Assembly: GCA_022564935.1 (NCBI GenBank)
Contig: JADFKM010000060.1
Location: 1 to 12,572 of the forward strand
Direction of reading: 5' to 3'
Length of the DNA: 12,572 nt
DNA from: Candidatus Dadabacteria bacterium
GTDB taxonomy: Bacteria; Desulfobacterota_D; UBA1144; Nemesobacterales; JADFKM01
Each line of letters starts with the position of its first letter. The first letter of the stretch is position 1. Shown here piece by piece: positions 1 to 5,717 of this stretch. The position numbers and the translations under genes are program-made. The notes beneath the pieces are model-generated. The model was not told where the DNA came from. It was given only the letters and a program-made list of their open reading frames with translations, and made no database searches.

Positions 1-812
1 AAGGGAACAGGGTCGAGAAAGGCAGGTACGGGCTCCATTACATGTACAGCAACGACAACCATTTCGTTGAAAACGTGTTCAGCGAAAACCTGGTAGGCGG
101 TTTCTTAATGTACAGCACCGGGATACGTCTTTACCGGAACGTTTTTGCAAGGAATAGGGGTATGGCGAGCGGATACGGTATAGGGTTAAAAGACCTTGAC
201 GACGTTGTTATGAGCGAAAACCTGTTCGTCGAGAATAGGGTGGGCGTCTATATCGACAATTCGCCCCGCTCCATTGACTCCCGCAACATTATGAGAAAAA
301 ACGTGATCGCATTCAATGACATCGGCCTCTCGGTTATGCCTGCGGTGGAAAGGAATGTCATAGTGGGTAACAGCATTATCGACAACACTGAGCAGGTCGA
401 GGTGAGGGGGGGCGGTACCCTGAGAGGGAACGTGTGGTCTGAGCTTGGCAGGGGTAACCACTGGAGCGATTACGTTGGTTACGACGATAACGGAGACGGC
501 GTGGGAGAGGTTCCCTATCTGGCCGAGAGCCTGTTCGAGAGCCTTATAGACAGGTATCCGATACTACGCATACTCATGTTCAGCCCCGCCTCGGAGGCGA
601 TCGAATTCGCTTCAAGGGCGTTTCCCATAATCAAGCCCGAGCCGAAGGTGAGAGATAACCACCCGCTGATTAAGGCCGGGCTTCCCGGTTGGGTAAACAC
701 AGACAGAGGCGGATATTCTCCGAAATTGCTCGGTCTCTCAACCCTTATGATCATTGCGTCGGCAGCTATATATTTATATTTAATACTGCCTTGGAGGGGA
801 AAAGACGTTTGA
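1..812 (+). CDS. nosD: NosD, copper-handling beta-helix accessory protein of N2O reductase (5' partial)
   Basis: NosD is an exported right-handed beta-helix (CASH-domain) protein that works with the NosFY ABC transporter in assembling the copper-sulfide CuZ centre of NosZ. The frame is open to the left edge of the window, so the N-terminus is missing; the first in-frame ATG, at 42, is internal. The visible part has short repeated beta-helix turns (N-x-F-x-x-N, N-x-I/V-x-x-N). Near the end it has the typical segment N-H-W-S-D-Y followed by a D-x-N-G-D-G-V-G-x-x-P-Y motif, the usual NosD signature. The last ~25 residues form a hydrophobic stretch (LSTLMIIASAAIYLYLILPW) that would anchor the protein in the membrane. 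The stop codon overlaps the TTG start of nosF, which supports translational coupling. The identification is firm from motif plus neighbours. Confidence 0.9.
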   Translation, partial: GNRVEKGRYGLHYMYSNDNHFVENVFSENLVGGFLMYSTGIRLYRNVFARNRGMASGYGIGLKDLDDVVMSENLFVENRVGVYIDNSPRSIDSRNIMRKNVIAFNDIGLSVMPAVERNVIVGNSIIDNTEQVEVRGGGTLRGNVWSELGRGNHWSDYVGYDDNGDGVGEVPYLAESLFESLIDRYPILRILMFSPASEAIEFASRAFPIIKPEPKVRDNHPLIKAGLPGWVNTDRGGYSPKLLGLSTLMIIASAAIYLYLILPWRGKDV

Positions 813-1720
813 TAAAGATAAATGATGTAAGCAAGTGTTTTGGCAGCCTCAGGGCCTTGGACGGCGTTTCAACCTCGGTGGAAAGGGGGGAGGCCGTGGC
901 GCTTCTCGGCCCCAACGGGGCGGGCAAAAGCACCTTGATCAAATGCCTTCTCGGTGTGCTCGATTTCACAGGCGAGATAATAGTTGACGGGCTCGGCGTA
1001 AGGGACAACTCAAAGCTTACTAAAGCCCTCATGGGATACGTGCCGCAGGAGCCCGCTTTTTACGATATGACCGTGCTTGAGCTCGTGGGTTTTTTCGGCT
1101 CCCTGCGCAACGTAAAAAGAGAGAGAATCATGGAGGCGATCGAGCTTACGGGTCTTACCGAGCACGCAGGCAAACACTGCTCCGCACTGTCCGGAGGGAT
1201 GAAGCAGAGGCTTTCTTTCGCCATAGCCATGCTCTCCGATGCCCCGATCCTACTCCTTGACGAGCCGACCTCAAATCTCGACGCCTTTGTCAGGACTGAT
1301 TTTTTGCGCCTTATAAGGGATTTTAAGGAGAACGGCAAGACGATCCTATTCTCCTCTCACAGATTGGACGAGGTGGAGTTTTTAGCGGACAGGGTGGTCG
1401 TGATGAACTCGGGCAGGATAGTGCTGGAATGCAGTCCCCATGACCTGACGAAGCAGATCGAGCACAAAACTCGAATTCACCTCGAAATACCCTCTTCCAG
1501 CTTGCCCGCCGCCGATAGTGTTATTAGGGAACTCGGATACGAAGCCGTTACGCTCAACTGCGGGGACCTGATTGTAGAGACCTCGGTGGAAAATAAAATG
1601 GGTCTTTTGAGCGCCCTCATTAGACGGAACGTTCCGGTAACGGATTTTAAAGTCGAGGAAATATCAATGGAGGAGCTTATGCTGGCCTTAGTGTCGGAGA
1701 GGGGTAATGATGGACATTAG
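809..1720 (+). CDS. nosF: NosF, ABC transporter ATPase for N2O reductase maturation
   Basis: This is the cytoplasmic ATPase that, with NosY and NosD, forms the transporter supplying material (probably sulfur) for the NosZ CuZ centre. The start is taken as TTG at 809, which overlaps the nosD stop and lies 9 nt after a GGAGGGG ribosome-binding site at 793-799; longer in-frame starts would lie inside nosD. This gives 303 aa, the usual NosF length. Motifs from that start are Walker A GPNGAGKST (34-42), a Q-loop Gln at 80, signature LSGGM (127-131), Walker B ILLLDE (147-152) and the switch His at 184 (SSH). The C-terminal ~90 residues are a DrrA/NosF-like extension. The gene overlaps nosY by 14 nt. 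The context distinguishes NosF from generic ABC-2 ATPases. Confidence 0.92.
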   Translation: MIKINDVSKCFGSLRALDGVSTSVERGEAVALLGPNGAGKSTLIKCLLGVLDFTGEIIVDGLGVRDNSKLTKALMGYVPQEPAFYDMTVLELVGFFGSLRNVKRERIMEAIELTGLTEHAGKHCSALSGGMKQRLSFAIAMLSDAPILLLDEPTSNLDAFVRTDFLRLIRDFKENGKTILFSSHRLDEVEFLADRVVVMNSGRIVLECSPHDLTKQIEHKTRIHLEIPSSSLPAADSVIRELGYEAVTLNCGDLIVETSVENKMGLLSALIRRNVPVTDFKVEEISMEELMLALVSERGNDGH

Positions 1721-2546
1721 AAATATCAATGTTCTGGTTAGAAAGGAAGTGAGGGAGTCGCTTAAGAACAGGTGGTTTATTCTCTACACAGCGGGCTTTT
1801 CCATCCTCGCACTGCTCGTCATGTTGTTTGCCACCTCAAGCGGGGGCCTTGGCGGTTACTCGGGGTTTGGACGTATTACTGCAAGCCTCATCAACCTAGT
1901 GCTCTTTTTCATTCCTCTAATCTCTATCGTCACGGGCGCCGTCAGTATATCAGGCGAAAGAGAAAATAAAACACTCGCGTTCCTCCTGTCCCATCCCGTT
2001 TCAAAGTCCGAGGTTTTCATCGGCAAGTTCACGGGACTCCTGATCTCGATTTGGGTCTCGATTGTTCTGGGGTTTGGTTTAGCGGGTGTCGTGGCAGCGC
2101 TCAGAGGAGGGAGTGAAGACGCCTCGAGGTACCTGATGATGGCGCTGCTCTCGGCCCTTCTTGCGGCCTCAATCCTGAGCGTCGGGTTTCTAGTATCTTC
2201 ACTTTCCAGGAAGGTGGCCAGTGCGATGGGAGTGGCGGTGTTCCTGTGGCTAGCCTTCATCGTGCTTGGAGACCTCGGCATCATGGGAACCACGATTGCT
2301 ATGGATTTGGGGGTAAGGCAGGTTTTCGTGCTCGCAGTCATTAACCCGGTCGAGGTTTTCAAGATGACCGCGGTGATGACACTTAGCCCCAGGTTTGAAG
2401 TGCTGGGGCCGGTGGGGATCTACGCCCTCAGGACGTTTGGAAGTGCGGGTACGTTCTGGCTGCTTTCAGGGGTAATGGTGCTTTGGACGGCGGTTCCACT
2501 GTGCATCGCCATGTTGTCCTTCACCGTCTGGAGGAGGGAGGAGTGA
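1707..2546 (+). CDS. nosY: NosY, ABC-2 type membrane permease of the Nos transporter
   Basis: NosY is the integral-membrane subunit paired with NosF. The 279-residue product has a short charged N-terminus (V-R-K-E-V-R-E-S-L-K-N-R-W, the typical start of ABC-2 permeases that couple to the ATPase). It is followed by about six hydrophobic segments, including one around residues 20-40 and a final one near 250-272. The motif S-G-E-R-E-N-K-T-L-A-F-L-L-S-H-P-V-S near residue 85 is the conserved coupling region of NosY/ABC-2 proteins. The ATG at 1707 is preceded by a strong GGAGAGGGG site, and the gene begins inside the end of nosF. Its stop TGA overlaps the GTG start of nosL (GTGA). All these couplings point to one polycistronic unit. 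Confidence 0.92.
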   Translation: MMDIRNINVLVRKEVRESLKNRWFILYTAGFSILALLVMLFATSSGGLGGYSGFGRITASLINLVLFFIPLISIVTGAVSISGERENKTLAFLLSHPVSKSEVFIGKFTGLLISIWVSIVLGFGLAGVVAALRGGSEDASRYLMMALLSALLAASILSVGFLVSSLSRKVASAMGVAVFLWLAFIVLGDLGIMGTTIAMDLGVRQVFVLAVINPVEVFKMTAVMTLSPRFEVLGPVGIYALRTFGSAGTFWLLSGVMVLWTAVPLCIAMLSFTVWRREE

Positions 2547-3007
2547 AGAGGTACGCGGCAGTTTTGTTGATTGTATTTTTTGCGGCGGCGGCTTCCTGTG
2601 AGAGGCAGGAGGGCCCTCCCGTGCCGGGCAGGGTGTTCTATGGAGAGGACATCTGCGAGAGGTGCAAGATGATAATCAACGAACGGGAGTTCTCCGCACA
2701 ATACGTCTTAAAAAACGGAGGGGTAAAGAAGTTCGACGACATCGGGTGCATGCTGCATTTTCTTAAAAACAACAATATCGATAGGGGCGCTTTAGGGGGA
2801 ATCTATGTCAGGGATTACGGCTCCGGGCGGTGGATAGACGCAGAGAGCGCTTTCTATGTCGTTAGCGACAATATAAAAACGCCTATGGCACACGGCATTG
2901 TGGCCCACGGGGAAAGGGTAGCAGCAGAAGCACTGGCGAAGGACAAAAGTGGTATTGTTTTAAAGGGCCTTGACGGGGCTTCGAATAAAATATCATCTAA
3001 TAGATAG
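2543..3007 (+). CDS. nosL: NosL, lipoprotein copper chaperone
   Basis: NosL is an outer- or cytoplasmic-membrane-anchored lipoprotein that binds Cu(I) and delivers it to NosZ. The start chosen is GTG 2543, overlapping the nosY stop and preceded by GGAGGGAGGA inside nosY. An upstream in-frame ATG at 2483 would add residues from the nosY frame and spoil the signal peptide. From GTG the protein is 154 aa. It has a Lys-Arg start, a hydrophobic stretch and a lipobox ending AAAASC, with the lipidated Cys at residue 19. The metal-binding motif C-E-R-C-K-M is at 38-43, followed by I-I-N-E-R-E-F-S-A-Q, typical of the family. It is the last gene of the nos run; a gap of about 250 bp follows. Confidence 0.9.
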   Translation: MKRYAAVLLIVFFAAAASCERQEGPPVPGRVFYGEDICERCKMIINEREFSAQYVLKNGGVKKFDDIGCMLHFLKNNNIDRGALGGIYVRDYGSGRWIDAESAFYVVSDNIKTPMAHGIVAHGERVAAEALAKDKSGIVLKGLDGASNKISSNR

Positions 3008-3121
3008 TCCGGGCATGGATGAATTAACATGTGTATACAGCTCTAGTAAGTCTGTAATGTTAAATTATTGAAGCGGCAACTCTAAATATATCTCTCACTT
3101 ACATATTCACCGGAGCTTTCT

Positions 3122-3141
3122 AGCCGGTAGAACTGCCGGCT
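3122..3141 (+). terminator. hairpin downstream of nosL, possible terminator
   Basis: Bases 3122-3129 and 3134-3141 (AGCCGGTA / TGCCGGCT) pair over 8 bp with one G-U wobble and close a GAAC tetraloop. It lies 115 nt after nosL in otherwise AT-rich DNA. Only a short T-rich stretch (GTTTATA) follows, so intrinsic termination would be weak. It could instead be a 3'-end stabilising hairpin. Confidence 0.3.
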
Positions 3142-3263
3142 GTTTATACCCGCCCTCGGTATTTAGTATTAGATAGTGGATAGGGGCATAAACAATGATT
3201 ATATTAGTAGAGTAAAACATGGTTTCATGGTGAAGCTTTCGGTTCATGCGGAGGGGGTCAAAT

Positions 3264-4418
3264 ATGGACGAGCTCAGTAAGGATGAATTGAGAGAACTTA
3301 TAAGCGTGGATGAGGGGCCTTGCCTATCAATCTATTTGCCCACTCATAAATCGGATAAAGGAGTAACGACAAATCCGTCTAGATTTAAGAGCCTCATACG
3401 AGCTGCCGAGCGCCAATTACAGACTGCGGGGCTTCGCTCGGTTGAAATACAAAAGCTTATCAGTCCGGCTCGCAAGCTCATTGATAGCATATCTTTTTGG
3501 CGGCACCAGAGCGAGGGGCTGGCCGTTTTTTGTTCGCCTCGGAAATTCGAGCGCTTCCGCCTGCCTATAAAATTCGAGGAGCTCGCTATAGTCTCGGGCC
3601 GTTTCCACATAAAACCCCTTATTCGCTTTTTCACCGGAGAGGGCCAATTTTATGTGCTGGCTCTCAGTCAAAACGATGTAAGGCTGCTACGCGGCTCACA
3701 TTTCAACGTCACTGAGCTGGATATAGAAACCGTTCCAACAAACCTGGCCGACGCGCTGAGGGATGACGTGATTCCTAAACAGATTCATTTTCACTCCGGC
3801 ACTACAGGCAGAGGCGGTAAGAGGGACTCCATCATTCATGGAGCCAGCGCCGAGCCGGACGCAAAGGACGCTATGCTTCGGTATTTCCATAGGATAGACA
3901 AAGGCTTGCACGAATATTTGAAGAACAAACGCGCACCTCTTGTGCTTGCCGGAGTCGATTACCTGTTTCCAATTTACAAAGAGGTTAACACTTACCCCTT
4001 CATCGTGGATGAAGGCATAGAGGGAAACCCGGACAGACTGAGCCCGGAACAGCTGCATGAGAAGGCCTGGAAAATAGTTCAGCCCCGCCTAGAGAGGGCT
4101 ATTGACAAAGCTGTTTGCAAATATAAAGGGTTTGAGGGCACCGGAAGCGGCTTGGCCTCAAGCGACATTCATGAGATACTCGACGCCGCCTTTCAGGGAC
4201 GGATTGAGTATTTGCTGGTAGCGGTAGGCGCTCATCTATGGGGGAGTTATGATCCAAATGCGGGTGAAATTCGTTTTGATGAGAAGCCCGAAAACGATAA
4301 TGAGGACCTCTTAGACTACGCCGCCGTTCATACCATCTGGAATAGGGGGACAGTGTATGTGGTTGAAAGGGAAAGGGTACCGGGAGACCGGCCCTTTGCC
4401 GCCATGTTTCGCTTTTGA
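3264..4418 (+). CDS. baeRF family protein (bacterial eRF1-domain-3-like)
   Basis: The product (384 aa) resembles the bacterial 'baeRF' proteins, relatives of archaeo-eukaryotic release factor domain 3 / Pelota-like folds that have been proposed to act on ribosomes. What is seen is the N-terminal pattern L-R-E-L-I-S-V-D-E-G-P-C-L-S-I-Y-L-P-T-H, a mid-region with V-L-A-L-S-Q-N-D-V-R-L-L-R-G, an H-F-H-S-G-T-T-G-R-G-G-K segment, and a C-terminal G-x-I-E-Y-L-L-V-A-V-G region ending in a short basic/aromatic tail. ATG 3264 is preferred over ATG 3246 because GGAGGGGG at 3250-3257 is positioned 6 nt before it. The gene stands alone, with about 256 bp before it and about 830 bp after, so context gives no function. 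I am confident of the family, not of the subfamily or role. Confidence 0.8.
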   Translation: MDELSKDELRELISVDEGPCLSIYLPTHKSDKGVTTNPSRFKSLIRAAERQLQTAGLRSVEIQKLISPARKLIDSISFWRHQSEGLAVFCSPRKFERFRLPIKFEELAIVSGRFHIKPLIRFFTGEGQFYVLALSQNDVRLLRGSHFNVTELDIETVPTNLADALRDDVIPKQIHFHSGTTGRGGKRDSIIHGASAEPDAKDAMLRYFHRIDKGLHEYLKNKRAPLVLAGVDYLFPIYKEVNTYPFIVDEGIEGNPDRLSPEQLHEKAWKIVQPRLERAIDKAVCKYKGFEGTGSGLASSDIHEILDAAFQGRIEYLLVAVGAHLWGSYDPNAGEIRFDEKPENDNEDLLDYAAVHTIWNRGTVYVVERERVPGDRPFAAMFRF

Positions 4419-4421
4419 GCC

Positions 4422-4438
4422 GCTCAAGGTCGTTGAGC
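4422..4438 (+). terminator. short hairpin just after the baeRF gene
   Basis: GCTCAA (4422-4427) and TTGAGC (4433-4438) form a perfect 6-bp stem with a 5-nt loop, beginning 4 nt after the stop codon. No T-tract follows, so it is at best a weak or factor-assisted terminator. Confidence 0.3.
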
Positions 4439-4611
4439 CCATGACTTCTAATTTAGGAGCATAAGAATCGGTGCTTGAAATGACCGTTAGGGTCTATAGA
4501 GCTGCGGCTTTTACAAAGTTGATATAGATGTCGTAGTACTCACCTACATCGCGAGGGTCGCTATGGGTGAAGTCACTGACCCATCACCTTATAAAATTTA
4601 AATAACTTCAT
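4439..4611. other. gene-free stretch left of the integrase remnant
   Basis: I see no gene here. The only notable structure is an imperfect palindrome at 4563-4584, with arms ATGGGT and ACCCAT and an inner AGT-C-ACT. A 29-codon open frame on the minus strand (about 4498-4587) reads protein-like but is too short to call. Together with the integrase remnant and tRNA fragment to its right, this belongs to a scarred intergenic region running to 5249. Confidence 0.4.
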
Positions 4612-4851
4612 TTAAGCGTGGCTTGTATCGAGGCTCGTGTTGAAGGGCTTGGATTTCCCTAACTAAGACATACAGCACCAACTCCAATGACCGAAAGCGG
4701 GGCAAATGCAGTAACGGTCCCTAAAATGCTTGGACATCCAAGCTTTGCTGCTACTATTAGATAGGCGCACCCGTATGATTCACTAATAAACTTGGTTGAA
4801 ACATTGGTGAATTTCAAGCAAGTATGTGGCCATTTAGGCAGCGAGAAAAAA
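4612..4851 (+). pseudogene. C-terminal remnant of a tyrosine recombinase (phage/ICE integrase)
   Basis: One frame reads A-C-I-E-A-R-V-E-G-L-G-F-P-[stop]-L-R-H-T, then E-S-G-A-N-A-V-T-V-P-K-M-L-G-H, then A-A-T-I-R-[stop]-A-H. This matches, position by position, the C-terminal catalytic region of phage-type integrases (F-H-D-L-R-H-T ... E-x-G-x-x-x-x-V-x-x-x-L-G-H ... T-x-R-Y-x-H). The second catalytic Arg (LRHT, 4663-4674) and the GH motif (4732-4737) survive. The HxxR histidine is Pro (4657-4659), the next codon is TAA (4660-4662), and the catalytic Tyr codon is TAG (4762-4764). The N-terminal two thirds are absent. The remnant runs up to the CCA end of a tRNA fragment on the other strand, the usual place for an integrase. 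The fragment is certainly inactive; the family call rests on motif recognition. Confidence 0.68.
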
Positions 4852-4853
4852 GT

Positions 4854-4898
4854 TGGCGCACCCGGAGGGATTCGAACCCCCGGCCCCAAGATTTGGAA
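4854..4898 (-). tRNA. 3' half of a tRNA gene (anticodon loop to CCA), probable att-site remnant
   Basis: Read on the minus strand, 4898-4854 gives a 7-nt loop TTCCAAA, the 3' anticodon-stem strand TCTTG, and a 5-nt variable loop. It then gives a T-arm with stem GGGGG/CCCTC around TTCGAAT, the acceptor strand CGGGTGC, discriminator G and encoded CCA. The loop would place CCA as anticodon, and with G73 this suggests tRNA-Trp, but only tentatively. No 5' half follows: the 5' anticodon strand would need CAAGA and the sequence reads TAACA, and no matching acceptor strand (GCACCCG or GCGCCCG) is found nearby. Identity ending in the anticodon loop is typical of sites used by tyrosine recombinases. 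It is not a functional tRNA gene. Confidence 0.75.
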
Positions 4899-4947
4899 TG
4901 TTATACTGCCCAAACTCCTCCTTAGGAGCTTCTGCTCTCACATTCCA
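4894..4947. repeat. 8-bp inverted repeat around the tRNA-fragment boundary
   Basis: TGGAATGT (4894-4901) and ACATTCCA (4940-4947) are perfect inverted copies. Between them is a smaller hairpin, CTCCT/AGGAG, around 4915-4928. The left arm overlaps the anticodon-loop end of the tRNA fragment. Inverted core-type sites of this size are expected at recombinase attachment sites, but this function is inferred. Confidence 0.45.
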
Positions 4948-5182
4948 CATTATGGAGAGAACGAAAAAGACTTTATTTATGATGAATGCTGCACCTTCAT
5001 GGCACTGCTCCTTATTCAAGTGTGGTGTTTGCTTTCCCTACCCTACAGGATCACCTAAGTTGTGACCAAACCGCTCAAATAAATTGGTCGATTTTAAGAT
5101 AATCCTTAAATATAATGGCAACATATGTAAGAACTACTACCCGGTTCCTTTGTCTCATATGTCTTGAACCTATACAAAGTAG
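4948..5182. other. gene-free stretch between the tRNA fragment and the operon promoter
   Basis: No convincing gene is present; open frames crossing 4850-5065 are translations of the tRNA arms. A 6-bp inverted repeat (GACCAA 5064-5069, TTGGTC 5084-5089) followed by ATTTT could be a weak terminator. ACATATG and CATATGT (about 5122 and 5157) form another spaced repeat. A TATAAT at 5111-5116 has no acceptable -35 box. Confidence 0.35.
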
Positions 5183-5211
5183 TTGACTTTATTTAATAAA
5201 GTTACTAAAAT
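5183..5211 (+). promoter_or_regulatory. sigma70-type promoter of the carbamoyl/nitrogen operon
   Basis: TTGACT (5183-5188) and TAAAAT (5206-5211) are separated by exactly 17 bp. This predicts a transcription start near 5218 and a leader of about 30 nt before the ATG at 5250. It is the best promoter-like match in the window and sits at the correct place for the six-gene operon. Confidence 0.7.
5186..5202. promoter_or_regulatory. 17-bp perfect palindrome, probable operator
   Basis: ACTTTATT-T-AATAAAGT is a perfect inverted repeat with a single central base. It occupies the spacer between the -35 and -10 boxes, so a bound dimeric protein would block RNA polymerase. The XRE-cupin protein encoded third in the operon is the obvious candidate repressor (inference). 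Confidence 0.6.
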
Positions 5212-5249
5212 GTCAATTATAGTGAACGGGACGCCGGGTATGGGTTGAG

Positions 5250-5699
5250 ATGTCAGAGTTTATCTTTAAAATCGCTGAAACAGAAATGGAATTAAAACAG
5301 TATTTTCGTCTTCGTGATGATGTTTTTGTTAAAGAGCAAAAAATATTATCTGAAACTGATATTGACGAGCATGACAAGGGGGCGATACACATAGTTGCAG
5401 TAGAAAAATCAACTGGAAAGGTGGTAGGTGGGGTCAGGTGCTACAAAAAAGAGGGAGACACCTGGTTTGGCGGACGACTCAGTACCGCAACAGATTATCG
5501 CAATTGGCGAGTAGGGTTAAATCTCGTGAGATTTGCGGTAAAAACAGTGAAGTCCAACGGTTGCAAAGAGTTCCTTGCATATATTCAACCCCAGAATGTG
5601 AAATTCTTTGAGAGACTGGGCTGGAAAGTCCTAGGGGAGCCCATTATATATCAAGGAATTCCTCATCGGTTAATGGAAGCGGATCTGAACTCAGATTAA
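5250..5699 (+). CDS. GNAT N-acetyltransferase, Sll0786/MSMEG_0567-like (Nit1C type)
   Basis: The product is a 149-residue single-domain GNAT protein, predicted to transfer an acyl group from acyl-CoA to an unknown amine. The pattern fits the family found with nitrilases in Nit1C clusters. It has F-R-L-R-D-D-V-F-V-K-E-Q near residue 19, G-x-V-V-G-G-V-R near 57, W-F-G-G-R-L-S near 72, then G-C-K-E-F-L-A-Y-I-Q-P-Q-N-V-K-F-F-E-R-L-G-W near 104-126, and a final G-I-P-H-R-L-M-E-A-D-L. The ATG at 5250 is the only sensible start; it has only a weak G-rich site upstream but follows a strong promoter. The next gene, 18 nt downstream, encodes the PurM-like partner that accompanies this family in Nit1C clusters. 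The family assignment is from memory of its conserved motifs; the substrate is not known. Confidence 0.75.
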   Translation: MSEFIFKIAETEMELKQYFRLRDDVFVKEQKILSETDIDEHDKGAIHIVAVEKSTGKVVGGVRCYKKEGDTWFGGRLSTATDYRNWRVGLNLVRFAVKTVKSNGCKEFLAYIQPQNVKFFERLGWKVLGEPIIYQGIPHRLMEADLNSD

Positions 5700-5717
5700 A
5701 AGAAAAGGGAGGAAGTA

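Noticed and set aside
4498-4587. Minus-strand 29-codon frame reading S-D-P-R-D-V-G-E-Y-Y-D-I-Y-I-N-F-V-K-A-A-A-L
   Set aside because: It looks protein-like but is short, has a stop just upstream and no ribosome-binding site, and matches no family I recognise; a gene tail is possible but unsupported.
4854-4940. A complete tRNA gene on the minus strand
   Set aside because: The 5' anticodon strand, D-arm and 5' acceptor strand do not pair or match; only the part from the anticodon loop to CCA is present.
4659-5065. Several small open frames on both strands around the tRNA fragment, with peptides such as P-E-G-F-E-P-P and G-V-R-I-P-P-G-A-P
   Set aside because: These are the well-known false translations of tRNA T-arm and acceptor sequence; the DNA is explained by the tRNA 3' half.
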